NCBI RefSeq assembly: GCF_900109685.1
Contig: NZ_FOBB01000007.1
Coordinates: 186,001 to 250,000 of the forward strand
From: Chitinophaga rupis
GTDB taxonomy: Bacteria; Bacteroidota; Bacteroidia; Chitinophagales; Chitinophagaceae
DNA: 64,000 nt
Direction of reading: 5' to 3'
Shown: positions 45,080 through 54,247 of the stretch, piece by piece
Position numbering within the stretch: the stretch's first letter is position 1
Layout of the letters: the number at the start of each line of letters is the position of its first letter
Notes under the pieces: model-generated
What the model saw: only the letters and a program-made list of their open reading frames with translations
Databases searched by the model: none
What the model was told of the DNA's origin: nothing
Translations under genes and position numbers: made by a program

Positions 45080-45946
45080 TTACAGGTGTTGTAAGCACAC
45101 CTTTAAACTATCTTTCCAGTAAGGCACCTGGATGCCAAATGTTGTTTTGATCTTTTGTTTGTTTAACACGCTGTAGGCCGGGCGTTGCGCCGGGGTAGGG
45201 TACAGGTCCGTAGTAATGGGTGATATCTCGCAGGCTGCGCCGGTAAGCTCTTTCACTGTAACGGCAAAATCATACCAGCTGGTAACGCCTTCATTGCTGT
45301 AGTGGTATATGCCGCTCACGTTAGTGTCCGGGTTTTCTTTCCGGTATTGTAAGATCTGCAGTACGGCTTTTGCAAGGTCTACCGCATAGGTAGGCGTGCC
45401 TGCCTGGTCAAATACCACGTTCAGGCTGGGGCGTTCCTGCATCAGCTCCTTCATGCGTTTTACAAAGTTTACGCCGAACTGGGAGTATAACCAGGCCGTA
45501 CGTATTACAATGGTATTGGGGTTGGCGCCTATGGCAGCAGCTTCCCCACGTAGTTTGGATGCGCCGTAAATGCTTTGCGGGTTGGGCTCATCCTCTTCAG
45601 TATAGGGGCGGTAATGTTTGCCGTCAAATACATAATCCGTAGAAATATGCACCAGCTGAGCGTTGTGCTGCAGGCAGGCTTCCGCCAGGTTCAGCACCGC
45701 TTCAAAATTCAGCTGAAAAGCCCTTTCTTCATCTGTTTCTGCTTTGTCAACGGCCGTATAGGCGGCACAGTTAATACAGGCATGGATCTCCTGCTGGGAG
45801 AAAAGGCCGGCTATGGCTTCAGGGTTGGTAATATCCAGCTCCTGGTAGTCAGTATAAATAAAATTAAGATCCGGGAAGCTGCCGGCTATCAGTTGAATAG
45901 CCTGCCCCAGTTGACCATGTGCGCCGGTTACCAGAATGTTTTGCAT
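45080..45946 (-). CDS. rfbD: dTDP-4-dehydrorhamnose reductase
   Basis: The ATG at 45946 is preferred to a GTG at 45952; it leaves a 5-bp gap after rfbC and gives 288 residues. RfbD signatures are ILVTGAHGQLGQAI (3-16), STDYVFDG (about 104-111) and the active-site YGASKLRGE (Tyr-x3-Lys, about 130-138). It reduces dTDP-4-dehydro-L-rhamnose to dTDP-L-rhamnose, the last step of the pathway. It is the last gene of the minus-strand nucleotide-sugar operon. Confidence 0.96.
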   Translation of the reverse strand: MQNILVTGAHGQLGQAIQLIAGSFPDLNFIYTDYQELDITNPEAIAGLFSQQEIHACINCAAYTAVDKAETDEERAFQLNFEAVLNLAEACLQHNAQLVHISTDYVFDGKHYRPYTEEDEPNPQSIYGASKLRGEAAAIGANPNTIVIRTAWLYSQFGVNFVKRMKELMQERPSLNVVFDQAGTPTYAVDLAKAVLQILQYRKENPDTNVSGIYHYSNEGVTSWYDFAVTVKELTGAACEISPITTDLYPTPAQRPAYSVLNKQKIKTTFGIQVPYWKDSLKVCLQHL

Positions 45947-45951
45947 AAACA

Positions 45952-46512
45952 CTAAGAATTATAAACAAAGTTATGTGTACAGTTTTCCAGCGTAGGTAAT
46001 ACCTGGTCTTTATCAGAAACAACGGCATCTTTCAGATCAAAACCCCAGTCAATGTTCAGGGCAGGATCATTGTAAATAAGACCGCCTTCGCTGGCTTTAT
46101 GGTAAAAGTTATCGCACTTATACATTACCTCTGCTGTTTCACTCAGCACAGAGTAGCCATGTGCAAAACCTTTGGGCACCAGCAGCTGCTTTTTATTTTC
46201 TGCGCTTAGCTCTATGGTAAATACTTTGCCATAGGTAGGCGATCCCTTGCGGATATCCACTACCACATCCAGTATGCGCCCTTCCAAAGCCCTTATCAGC
46301 TTGGTTTGCGCATAAGGCTCCAGCTGAAAATGGAGGCCGCGTAGTACCCCGTAGGTAGAGCGGGCCTGGTTGTCCTGTACAAAGGGAAAGCGCAGCCCTT
46401 CCTGCTCAAAAGTGCCGGCGTTATAGCTCTCAAAAAAATATCCCCTGCTGTCGGCAAATACTCTGGGCTCATATACCAGTAGGTCCGGTATTCCTGTTTC
46501 CGTAAATGGCAT
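45952..46512 (-). CDS. rfbC: dTDP-4-dehydrorhamnose 3,5-epimerase
   Basis: A 186-residue cupin enzyme of standard length. VYEPRVFADSRGYFFESYN, GVLRGLHFQ (His in the active site) and GFAHGYSVLSETAEVMYKC are family motifs. It epimerises C3 and C5 of dTDP-4-dehydro-6-deoxyglucose. It lies between rfbB (12-bp gap) and rfbD (5-bp gap). Confidence 0.97.
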   Translation of the reverse strand: MPFTETGIPDLLVYEPRVFADSRGYFFESYNAGTFEQEGLRFPFVQDNQARSTYGVLRGLHFQLEPYAQTKLIRALEGRILDVVVDIRKGSPTYGKVFTIELSAENKKQLLVPKGFAHGYSVLSETAEVMYKCDNFYHKASEGGLIYNDPALNIDWGFDLKDAVVSDKDQVLPTLENCTHNFVYNS

Positions 46513-46523
46513 CTTATGGTTGG

Positions 46524-47579
46524 TTATCTTTTTTGATATTGATCCTCGTAATATTCCTTGTAAGCCCCGCTGGTCACATGTTCCAGCCAGGTTTCATTGT
46601 TCAGGTACCAGTCCACCGTTTTTTCCAGCCCTTCTTCAAATTGCAGGGAAGGCTCCCAGCCCAGCTCTTTATTTAGCTTGGTGGCGTCAATGGCGTAACG
46701 CATATCATGGCCGGCACGGTCCTTTACAAACGTGATCAGCTGGGCGGAAGTGCCGGGAGCACGGCCCAGCTTTTTATCCATCACCATGCAAAGCAGGTTA
46801 ATGAGGTCAATGTTCTTCCACTCATTAAACCCGCCTATGTTATAGGTTTCACCATTGCGCCCCTTATGGAAAATAGTGTCTATAGCACGGGCATGATCAT
46901 CTACCCACAGCCAGTCACGCACATTTTCCCCTTTACCGTATACAGGCACGGGCTTGCTGTTCTTGATATTATGAATAGCCAGTGGGATCAGCTTTTCCGG
47001 AAAATGGTGGGAGCCATAGTTATTGGAACAGTTGCTGATAATAACCGGTAAATGATAGGTATGATGATAGGCCATCACAAAATGGTCAGAGCTGGCTTTG
47101 GAAGCAGAGTACGGCGAGCGGGGATCGTAAGCTGTTTCTTCTGTGAAAAAGCCTTCTGCACCCAGGGTGCCATATACTTCATCGGTAGATACGTGGTAGA
47201 ACAGCTTGCCCTCCATATTATCCTGCCAGTATTTGCGGCTGGCATTCAGGAGTACCGCAGTACCCAGCACATTGGTTTTAATAAAGGCCAGCGGGTCCAT
47301 AATAGAACGGTCCACATGACTTTCAGCGGCCAGGTGTATAACCCCGTCAAACTGGTGGGTAACAAACAGCTTGTCTATAAAAGCTTCATTTGTAATGTCG
47401 CCCTTTTCAAAGACGTAGTTAGGTTTATCCTTTACATCCTCAAGGTTTTCGAGGTTGCCCGCGTAGGTCAGTGCATCCAGATTCACGATCTTGTATTCCG
47501 GGTATTTTTCAACAAATAACCGCACTACATGTGATCCAATGAAACCGGCACCACCGGTGATCAATAAAGTACGTTGCAT
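46524..47579 (-). CDS. rfbB: dTDP-glucose 4,6-dehydratase
   Basis: A 351-residue extended SDR with LLITGGAGFIGSHVVRLF (4-21), AAESHVDRSI (about 84-93), STDEVYG and the catalytic YSASKASSDH (about 155-164). It forms dTDP-4-dehydro-6-deoxyglucose from dTDP-glucose, the first committed rhamnose step. The dTDP-glucose synthase gene rfbA is not in the window, so it must be encoded elsewhere. A word-repeat hairpin separates it from the UXS gene upstream. Confidence 0.97.
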   Translation of the reverse strand: MQRTLLITGGAGFIGSHVVRLFVEKYPEYKIVNLDALTYAGNLENLEDVKDKPNYVFEKGDITNEAFIDKLFVTHQFDGVIHLAAESHVDRSIMDPLAFIKTNVLGTAVLLNASRKYWQDNMEGKLFYHVSTDEVYGTLGAEGFFTEETAYDPRSPYSASKASSDHFVMAYHHTYHLPVIISNCSNNYGSHHFPEKLIPLAIHNIKNSKPVPVYGKGENVRDWLWVDDHARAIDTIFHKGRNGETYNIGGFNEWKNIDLINLLCMVMDKKLGRAPGTSAQLITFVKDRAGHDMRYAIDATKLNKELGWEPSLQFEEGLEKTVDWYLNNETWLEHVTSGAYKEYYEDQYQKR

Positions 47580-47589
47580 ATGGCAAATT

Positions 47590-47707
47590 TTGAATGAATT
47601 ACGAATGAATGCTGAAAGCTTAACGCCGAATGCTTAACGCTAAAAGCGCAATGCATAGAACACAGCACAATCAGCATTCCGCATTAAGCGTTCCGCCTTC
47701 AGCATAA
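47590..47707. repeat. Word-repeat hairpin, GCATTAAGCGTT family
   Basis: The left part reiterates GAATGCTGAAAGCTTAACGC-like words and the right part their complements (GCATTAAGCG, TTCAGCATAATTC). The same family lies at 59525-59655. It is inside the nucleotide-sugar operon between the UXS gene and rfbB, so it may reduce read-through or mark separate transcripts. Confidence 0.75.
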
Positions 47708-47714
47708 TTCCTAA

Positions 47715-48659
47715 TTATTTATTTAGCGCTTCTTTAAAATACTGATATGTGATCTTCAACCCTTCCTGGCGGTCTACTTTCGGCGACCAGCCCAATAGCT
47801 GCTGTGCCTTGGTAATATCCGGCTTGCGCTGTTTAGGATCATCTTTCGGTAACGGCATGTATACAATTTTTTGTTTGGTGCCGGTAAGCGCAATGATCTC
47901 TTCTGCAAACTGTTTCAGGGTAATTTCCACCGGGTTGCCAATATTTACCGGCAGGTGGTAATCACTGAGCAGTAAGCGGTAAATGCCATCCACCAGGTCA
48001 TCCACATAACAGAAAGAGCGGGTTTGTGAACCATCGCCAAACAGGGTCAGGTCCTGGCCGGTAAGTGCCTGGCTCATAAAAGCCGGTAATGCACGGCCGT
48101 CATCCAGCCGCATACGCGGGCCATAGGTATTGAAAATACGGATGATGCGCGTTTCAACACCATGAAAATTATGGTAAGCCATGGTAATAGATTCCATAAA
48201 ACGTTTGGCTTCATCATACACACCGCGCGGTCCTACAGGGTTTACATTACCCCAGTATTCTTCCGTTTGCGGATGCACGGCCGGATCGCCATATACTTCA
48301 GAGGTGGAAGCCACCAATATGCGTGCCTTTTTTTCCTTGGCCAAACCCAGTAAATTATGGGTGCCAAGGGAACCTACCTTCAGCGTTTGAATGGGCTTTT
48401 TCAGGTAATCAATAGGGCTGGCGGGTGAAGCAAAGTGCAAAATGTAATCCAGGTTGCCGGGTACGTGCACAAACTTGGTTACATCATGATGGTAATACTC
48501 AAAATCCTCCAGGGGAAACAGGTGCTCAATATTTTTGATATTGCCTGTAAGCAGGTTATCCATGCCTATTACATGGTAGCCTTCTTTAATAAACCGGTCG
48601 CACAGGTGCGATCCCAGGAAACCAGCGGCGCCGGTTATTAAAACTCTTTTCTTGCTCAT
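47715..48659 (-). CDS. UDP-glucuronate decarboxylase (UDP-xylose synthase)
   Basis: A 314-residue extended [21 protein letters not shown] (5-22), [13 protein letters not shown] (about 72-84), STSEVYGDP (about 116-124) and [11 protein letters not shown] with catalytic Tyr-x3-Lys (about 145-155). The ASPASP motif and the YDEAKR form are typical of UXS. It decarboxylates UDP-glucuronate to UDP-xylose. The gene lies directly downstream of ugd, which supplies UDP-glucuronate. Confidence 0.93.
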   Translation of the reverse strand: MSKKRVLITGAAGFLGSHLCDRFIKEGYHVIGMDNLLTGNIKNIEHLFPLEDFEYYHHDVTKFVHVPGNLDYILHFASPASPIDYLKKPIQTLKVGSLGTHNLLGLAKEKKARILVASTSEVYGDPAVHPQTEEYWGNVNPVGPRGVYDEAKRFMESITMAYHNFHGVETRIIRIFNTYGPRMRLDDGRALPAFMSQALTGQDLTLFGDGSQTRSFCYVDDLVDGIYRLLLSDYHLPVNIGNPVEITLKQFAEEIIALTGTKQKIVYMPLPKDDPKQRKPDITKAQQLLGWSPKVDRQEGLKITYQYFKEALNK

Positions 48660-48681
48660 ATTCTATATTAGATTTTACGGC

Positions 48682-49995
48682 TTACGGTTTTGATACCGCA
48701 CGGCCTACGCTTTCATAATAAAAACCTAATTCCTGCATCCGCTGTACATCAAACAGGTTGCGCCCGTCAAAGATCACTTTATTCTTCAAAATGGCGTTGA
48801 TCTGGTCAAAGTCCGGTGTGCGGAACACGCTCCATTCTGTAGCTATGATCAGCGCATCGGCGCCTTCCAGGCAATCGTACTGGTGCTTTGCATATTGTAT
48901 CTTATCGCCCACCACCTGTTTTACATTAGGCATGGCTTCCGGGTCAAATACACATACCGTTGCCCCTTCGTTTACCAGCGCCTCAATAATATATAAGGCC
49001 GGCGCTTCACGGATATCATCTGTATTAGGCTTAAAGGCCAGGCCCCACAAGGCAAAACGTTTGCCTTTTAAACCGTCTTTGAAATAAGCTTTTATTTTTG
49101 GGATGAGGAATACTTTTTGCTTTTCATTCACATCCATCACCGCGTTCAGGATCTTAAAATCATACTTCACTTCTTCAGATGATCTTACCAGCGCCTGCAC
49201 ATCTTTGGGAAAACAGCTGCCGCCATAACCAATACCCGGAAACAGGAAACGCTTGCCGATACGGTCATCGCTGCCAATGCCCCTGCGTACCATATCCACA
49301 TCGGCGCCCAGCTTTTCACATAGCACCGCTACCTCGTTCATAAAAGATATTTTGGTGGCCAGGAAAGAGTTAGCGGCGTATTTGGTCAGCTCCGCAGATC
49401 TTTCGTCCATATACAGGATAGGGTTACCCTGGCGTACAAAAGGCGCATACAGGTCGCCCATTACCTTGCGGGCCCTTTCGGAATTAGTACCTATCACCAC
49501 ACGGTCCGGCTTCATGAAATCATCCACTGCTACGCCTTCCCGTAAAAATTCGGGGTTAGATACTACATCAAATTCAACCTTGCTGTTCTTTAATATAGCT
49601 GCATGCACTTTTTCGGCAGTACCTACAGGCACGGTGCTTTTATCTACGATCACTTTATAGTCGGTCATCAGGTTACCCAGCTGTTCTGCCACTTTCAGTA
49701 CAAAGGAAAGATCAGCCGCACCATCGGCGCCGGGCGGGGTAGGCAGCGCCAGGAAAATAACCTGCGCATCCTTAATGCCCTCTGCCAGGCCAGTAGTAAA
49801 GTGCAGGCGGCCTTCTTTCAGGTTACGCTCGAACAGCTTTTCCAGTCCGGGTTCATAAATGGTGATCTGTCCGGATGATAGCTTTTTTACTTTGTTCTCA
49901 TCAATATCTACACACGTAACGTTATTCCCTGTTTCGGCAAAACAGGTACCGGTAACTAATCCTACGTAACCGGTGCCAACTACAGTAATTCTCAT
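48682..49995 (-). CDS. ugd: UDP-glucose 6-dehydrogenase
   Basis: A 437-residue protein of normal length with the NAD motif VVGTGYVGLVTGTCFAE (4-20), KYAANSFLATKISFMNE in the middle domain and the active-site cysteine in GYGGSCFPKDV (about 256-266). The C-terminal domain has WGLAFKPNTDDIREAP. It oxidises UDP-glucose twice to UDP-glucuronate. Its start is 6 bp from the stop of the DegT gene, so they form one operon. Confidence 0.97.
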   Translation of the reverse strand: MRITVVGTGYVGLVTGTCFAETGNNVTCVDIDENKVKKLSSGQITIYEPGLEKLFERNLKEGRLHFTTGLAEGIKDAQVIFLALPTPPGADGAADLSFVLKVAEQLGNLMTDYKVIVDKSTVPVGTAEKVHAAILKNSKVEFDVVSNPEFLREGVAVDDFMKPDRVVIGTNSERARKVMGDLYAPFVRQGNPILYMDERSAELTKYAANSFLATKISFMNEVAVLCEKLGADVDMVRRGIGSDDRIGKRFLFPGIGYGGSCFPKDVQALVRSSEEVKYDFKILNAVMDVNEKQKVFLIPKIKAYFKDGLKGKRFALWGLAFKPNTDDIREAPALYIIEALVNEGATVCVFDPEAMPNVKQVVGDKIQYAKHQYDCLEGADALIIATEWSVFRTPDFDQINAILKNKVIFDGRNLFDVQRMQELGFYYESVGRAVSKP

Positions 49996-50001
49996 TGGGG
50001 C

Positions 50002-51129
50002 TTAGTTTAAGAATGATTTAACTGAGTGAATGATATGCTCCAGCTGATCCGGATCCATTTCGGTATGTATGGGTAAGGAAATTACTTTGGTGGTAAGATC
50101 GTCTGTAACCGGCAGCTTAAAGGCAGCGCCGCCAAAGCCGGCAAACATTTTTTGCTGGTGGGCCGGTACGGGGTAATAGATCATAGCCGGCACATTACGC
50201 TCCTGCAGGTACTTTTGCAGCTCATCCCGGCTAACGCCGTTCAGCTGTAAGGTGTATTGGTGGTATACATGATAACTGTAGGGGGCGCGGTAAGGCGTGG
50301 TAATTTGCGGAATGCCTGCAAAACCGGCATCATAAGCGTCTGCCACGGCTCTGCGGGCGGTAACATATTCATCCAGCAGTTGCAGCTTAATGCGCAGTAC
50401 TACAGCCTGCAAAGTATCCAGGCGGGAGTTAACGCCTACCACATCGTGATAATAACGGGCGGATTGGCCGTGATTGGCTACCATCCTGATCCTGGCGGCT
50501 AATGCATCATCATTGGTGAACAGCGCGCCGCCATCTCCGTAACAACCCAGGTTCTTGGAAGGGAAAAACGAGGTGCAGCCAATATGGCCGATGGCGCCCA
50601 GCTTTTTAACGGTACCATTTTTAAAGGTATAATGACCGCCGATGGCCTGGGCATTATCTTCAATTACAGGAATATTATGTTTTTCAGCAATGGCCATCAG
50701 TGGTTCCATATCTGCGCTTTGGCCATACAGGTGCACCGGCACAATAGCCTTGGTTTTGGAGGTAATGGCCTTTTCTACAGCTACAGGGTCCAGGCAAAAG
50801 GTTTTCGGATCCACATCCACAAACACCGGTTTCAGGTGCAGCAAGGCAATAACCTCTGCGGTGGCTATAAAGGTAAAAGAGGGAGTGATCACTTCATCGC
50901 CGGGTTGCAGCCCCAAGGCCATCATGGCTATTTGCAACGCATCAGTACCATTGGCGCAGGGGATCACATGTTTAATATCCAGGTATTGCTGTAATTCCTG
51001 GCTAAACTGCTGTACCGGCGCCCCGTTTATGAAAGCGGCGCTTTCCAGCACATCCTGGATGGCAGCATCCACCTGCGGTTTAATTTTTAAATACTGGCGT
51101 TTCAAATCTACCATCTGAATAGGAACCAT
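50002..51129 (-). CDS. DegT/DnrJ/EryC1/StrS-family aminotransferase
   Basis: A 375-residue PLP enzyme. PCANGTDALQIAMMALGLQPGDEVI (about 57-81, read in two parts as PCANGTDAL and LGLQPGDEVI), FVDVDPKTFCLDP, IEDNAQAIG and SFFPSKNLG with the PLP lysine (about 189-197) are family signatures. Members aminate 4-keto or 3-keto nucleotide sugars. It is the first gene of the operon with ugd and UXS, so a UDP-linked keto sugar is the likely substrate, but which is unknown. An alternative start at 51114 (MVDLKRQ) is equally conserved. Confidence 0.92.
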   Translation of the reverse strand: MVPIQMVDLKRQYLKIKPQVDAAIQDVLESAAFINGAPVQQFSQELQQYLDIKHVIPCANGTDALQIAMMALGLQPGDEVITPSFTFIATAEVIALLHLKPVFVDVDPKTFCLDPVAVEKAITSKTKAIVPVHLYGQSADMEPLMAIAEKHNIPVIEDNAQAIGGHYTFKNGTVKKLGAIGHIGCTSFFPSKNLGCYGDGGALFTNDDALAARIRMVANHGQSARYYHDVVGVNSRLDTLQAVVLRIKLQLLDEYVTARRAVADAYDAGFAGIPQITTPYRAPYSYHVYHQYTLQLNGVSRDELQKYLQERNVPAMIYYPVPAHQQKMFAGFGGAAFKLPVTDDLTTKVISLPIHTEMDPDQLEHIIHSVKSFLN

Positions 51130-51163
51130 GCGGAATAGGTATTTTAATTTGTTTTAAAGTGGG

Positions 51164-51171
51164 CAAATTTA
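51164..51171 (-). promoter_or_regulatory. -7 box of the nucleotide-sugar operon
   Basis: On the minus strand it reads TAAATTTG (TAnnTTTG), 34 bp ahead of the DegT start. The -33 element is not clear. Confidence 0.4.
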
Positions 51172-51195
51172 CAAAAATTGCCATTGGAAGGCGAT

Positions 51196-51203
51196 TATCT
51201 TTG
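51196..51203 (+). promoter_or_regulatory. -7 box of waaA
   Basis: TATCTTTG matches TAnnTTTG and is divergent from the DegT promoter box 25 bp away. It implies a leader of roughly 95 nt, inside which a 33-codon frame (51227-51328) overlaps the waaA start. Confidence 0.45.
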
Positions 51204-51305
51204 TGCTACCCATAAAATTTGTCAGGATGTTTGCAGGTAACGCTATTATTGCCGGAACACCAGCTAAGCGGCTGATAATAAATTCATTCAACCATTATTA
51301 CGAGC

Positions 51306-52610
51306 ATGTTTTCAACCATTTTCTATAACCTGGGCATAGCCCTGTACAGCGCAGGTCTAAAAATAGCAGCTGCCACCGGAAATACCAAGGCAGCACTTTG
51401 GCTGAACGGCCGGAAAGATTGGGCTGCCCAAATGCAGAAAGCTCTTGCAGCCGGTAACGGCGGCCCCCTGGTATGGGTGCATGCAGCCTCCCTGGGGGAG
51501 TTTGAGCAGGGCCGGCCCGTGCTGGAGGCTTTCAGAAAGCAGCACCCGGAATGCCGCCTGCTGCTTACTTTTTTTTCCCCCTCCGGTTACGAAGTGCGGA
51601 AGAACTATGAAGGGGTAGATTACGTGTATTATTTACCGTTAGATACGCGCAAAAATGCGCGCCTTTTCCTGGACATTGTACAGCCCAAACTCGCCATTTT
51701 TATTAAATATGAGTTCTGGTACCATTTCATGGATACGCTGCACCAGCGCCAGGTCCCGGCCATCCTGATCTCCGGTATTTTCCGTGAGGACCAGCCCTTT
51801 TTTAAATGGTATGGAGGCTTGTTCCGCAAGCTGTTACAGCAGCTTACACACATTTTTGTGCAGAATGAGGCCTCCCGTAATATCCTTCAACAAATTGATA
51901 TTAAACATGTTACTGTAGCCGGAGATACCCGGTTCGACCGGGTATGGGCCCTGCAGCAGGAGGCAGTAGAGCGGCCGCTGGTAAAACAGTTTGCCCGCAA
52001 CCGGAAAACCGTGGTAGCCGGCAGTACCTGGGAAAGCGATGAAGCAGCATTGTTTGCCTGGTGGGCCGGGCATTATGAGCCGGACCGCCGCCTGGTAATA
52101 GCCCCGCACGAAATAAACGAAAGCCATATTATGCGCCTGCTGGAGCTGTTCCCCGGTGCCTTACGTTACTCCGACCTGGCAGGTACACATGTAAGCCTCC
52201 CGGAAGATGCGCCCCATGTGGATATTGAGCACCCCGGTAAAGTGCTGATCATCGATAATATCGGTATGCTTTCTTCCCTGTACCGTTATGCCTGTGTAGC
52301 TTATGTAGGCGGCGGGTTTGATAAAAATGGTATCCACAATGTATTAGAGCCTGCCACTTATGGCAAGCCGGTAGTATTTGGCCCTGTGTATGAGGAGTAT
52401 GCAGAGGCGGTGGAGCTGGTGGCCCTGGGCGGCGCTTTTACCGTGCCGCATGAGCCCGCGCTCTCGCAACAGATGGAGGAATTATTAATGAACGATGAAT
52501 TATGCACACAGGCCGGTTACATTGCCGGCAAATATGTGTCGGAAAGCAGGGGCGCTACCGGTAAGATCCTGGCTTATATTCAGGAAAAACGTTTCTTGAC
52601 CAGCGTGTAA
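51306..52610 (+). CDS. waaA: 3-deoxy-D-manno-octulosonate (Kdo) transferase
   Basis: A 434-residue GT30 protein: an N-terminal membrane-anchoring helix (about 3-22), the catalytic Glu in HAASLGEFEQGRP (about 58-70), the IKYEFWYHF motif (about 136-144) and the C-terminal nucleotide-sugar part with GGGFDKNGIHNVLEPATYGKP (read as GGGFDKNGIHN and LEPATYGKP). It attaches Kdo from CMP-Kdo to lipid A precursor, an essential step in lipopolysaccharide core assembly at the inner membrane. Its 3' end overlaps the convergent gene ending at 52580 by 31 bp. Confidence 0.95.
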   Translation: MFSTIFYNLGIALYSAGLKIAAATGNTKAALWLNGRKDWAAQMQKALAAGNGGPLVWVHAASLGEFEQGRPVLEAFRKQHPECRLLLTFFSPSGYEVRKNYEGVDYVYYLPLDTRKNARLFLDIVQPKLAIFIKYEFWYHFMDTLHQRQVPAILISGIFREDQPFFKWYGGLFRKLLQQLTHIFVQNEASRNILQQIDIKHVTVAGDTRFDRVWALQQEAVERPLVKQFARNRKTVVAGSTWESDEAALFAWWAGHYEPDRRLVIAPHEINESHIMRLLELFPGALRYSDLAGTHVSLPEDAPHVDIEHPGKVLIIDNIGMLSSLYRYACVAYVGGGFDKNGIHNVLEPATYGKPVVFGPVYEEYAEAVELVALGGAFTVPHEPALSQQMEELLMNDELCTQAGYIAGKYVSESRGATGKILAYIQEKRFLTSV

Positions 52611-53512
52611 AAGTGCCGTACCGCACGGGTATCATCCAGCCATCCCTGGCGGATCTTCAGCTCCCTTTCAATCCAGTACTCTGCTTCCTGCAGGGTATGG
52701 AACTCGTTGATGGTTTTAATGGAGCGCTCGTACATGTCCACATCCCCGCGGAATAATTCCTGTATGAACTGGAACTTGTCATTGATGCCAATGGCCTGCC
52801 GCAGGTCCTTTACGGGCATTTCACCCAGCCTTTCGCCTATTTCTGATTTGGACTGTTTCAGCTTCTCGTTCAGGGAAGGCATAGTTTGCGCTGCCAGCTC
52901 ATTGATCTCTTTACGCAGGTTGCTGTTATCCTTTGCTTTTTTAGCGGGTACGGTTGTTTCCACTTCAAACAGCGTAGCGCTCACCGGCTGCTTTTCCAGC
53001 AGGGGAGCGGGCTTAGGCTCGTAGCTCCTGGTTTCAGGAGCAGGTTGGGATACCTGAACCATAGCGGGTTTGGGCTCAGCTGGCCTGGTTTCAGGAATAG
53101 CAGCCGGTTGTACAGCCACTATCGGTTTAGGCTCAAAGATTGGTGCCTCCACAATTACCGCAGCTGGTTTTATCACTTCTGTTTCAACAGGTTGTGGCTT
53201 TGCTGCCGGCGGTTCCGGTCTTTTTTCCGGCACATCGGTAGTGGTATGGTAAGTGGTATTATTTGAATTCGTATATCCGTTGGCGTAAGTAGCGGGCGCC
53301 GGCTCCACTATGGTAATTGTTTGTGCCGGCGTAGGCATTATTACAGCAATATGGCTTTTTACCTGTTGCTGTTGTTCCTGCGCTTTTTGTTGTGTACGGA
53401 CATGTAACACCTCAGCCTGAAGCATTTGCACATAATATGAAATGGACTGCAGGTCTGCGTTGGAATTTTTTAATTCCTGTAATTTGTCAATTAATGCATT
53501 GATCTTTTCCAT
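52580..53512 (-). CDS. Hypothetical protein with coiled coil, Pro/Glu-rich linker and conserved C-terminal domain
   Basis: A 310-residue protein I cannot name. Residues 1-50 are a coiled coil rich in Gln and Leu; about 55-195 form a low-complexity linker of Pro, Ala, Glu and Lys with repeats such as PKPxxx and PETR; about 200-310 are helical and well ordered, with MPVKDLRQAIGINDKFQFIQ and GDVDMYERSIKTINEF. Such C-terminal domains recur in Bacteroidota as I recall. No signal peptide or TM is present. It may be a structural or scaffold protein. The 3' end overlaps waaA by 31 bp on the opposite strand. Confidence 0.7.
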   Translation of the reverse strand: MEKINALIDKLQELKNSNADLQSISYYVQMLQAEVLHVRTQQKAQEQQQQVKSHIAVIMPTPAQTITIVEPAPATYANGYTNSNNTTYHTTTDVPEKRPEPPAAKPQPVETEVIKPAAVIVEAPIFEPKPIVAVQPAAIPETRPAEPKPAMVQVSQPAPETRSYEPKPAPLLEKQPVSATLFEVETTVPAKKAKDNSNLRKEINELAAQTMPSLNEKLKQSKSEIGERLGEMPVKDLRQAIGINDKFQFIQELFRGDVDMYERSIKTINEFHTLQEAEYWIERELKIRQGWLDDTRAVRHFYTLVKKRFS

Positions 53513-53606
53513 GCCTTAATTGTTTTAAACGCGTTGTGAGAGAATTTATTTTATTTGCATAAAGTTAGCGTTTTTCAGACATTTTGCTAATCTAAACAAG
53601 TATAAT

Positions 53607-54188
53607 ATGTTTATTGAACCTTCCCTTGCAGGGGAAAGAAGAGGATGGATTGAAGTGATATGCGGTTCTATGTTCTCCGGTAAAACGGAAGAGCTGATAA
53701 GACGGCTGAAACGGGCCAGGATAGCCAATTTGCGGATAGAAATATTTAAGCCTGGTATAGATGTGCGTTATGATGAGCAGAATATTGTATCGCACGATGA
53801 GAATAAAGTACTCTCAACACCTATAGATAACTCGCAGCAAATATTGCTGTTAGCGCAGGAAGTAGATGTGGTGGGCATTGATGAAGCACAGTTCTTTGAT
53901 GCAGAACTGCCTTACGTTTGCGACCAGCTGGCCCTGCGCGGCATACGCGTAATTGTGGCCGGTTTGGACATGGACTACCGGGGCCGCCCTTTTGGTACCA
54001 TGCCGGCGCTGCTGGCCAAGGCCGATTATATTACCAAGCTGCACGCCATTTGTGTAAAGTGCGGTAATATAGCCAGCTACTCCTATCGTAAAACAGCCAG
54101 CAAAGCCACTGTAGTATTGGGTGAGCAGGATGTATATGAACCCCGCTGCCGCCATTGTTATTATGAAGGTGAGAACAAAAACGCCTGA
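53607..54188 (+). CDS. tdk: Thymidine kinase
   Basis: A 193-residue type II thymidine kinase. The P-loop is [11 protein letters not shown] (about 20-30), the catalytic DEAQFF lies near 92-97, the lasso has YRGRPFGT, and the zinc site shows CVKCG and a second C-x2-C (CRHC). It phosphorylates thymidine to dTMP for salvage. Transcription probably ends at the hairpin at 54198. Confidence 0.97.
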   Translation: MFIEPSLAGERRGWIEVICGSMFSGKTEELIRRLKRARIANLRIEIFKPGIDVRYDEQNIVSHDENKVLSTPIDNSQQILLLAQEVDVVGIDEAQFFDAELPYVCDQLALRGIRVIVAGLDMDYRGRPFGTMPALLAKADYITKLHAICVKCGNIASYSYRKTASKATVVLGEQDVYEPRCRHCYYEGENKNA

Positions 54189-54197
54189 AAACAAAAA

Positions 54198-54228
54198 CGC
54201 CCTGACGAGTTATAAACCTGTCAGGGCG
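54198..54228. terminator. Bidirectional terminator between tdk and the gtrA-like gene
   Basis: CGCCCTGAC (54198-54206) pairs with GTCAGGGCG (54220-54228) around a 13-base loop between convergent stops. A duplicated ACAAAAACGCC/TGAAAACAAAAACGCC word (54172-54202) precedes it. Confidence 0.9.
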
Positions 54229-54247
54229 CTGTTATATTGCTTAAATT

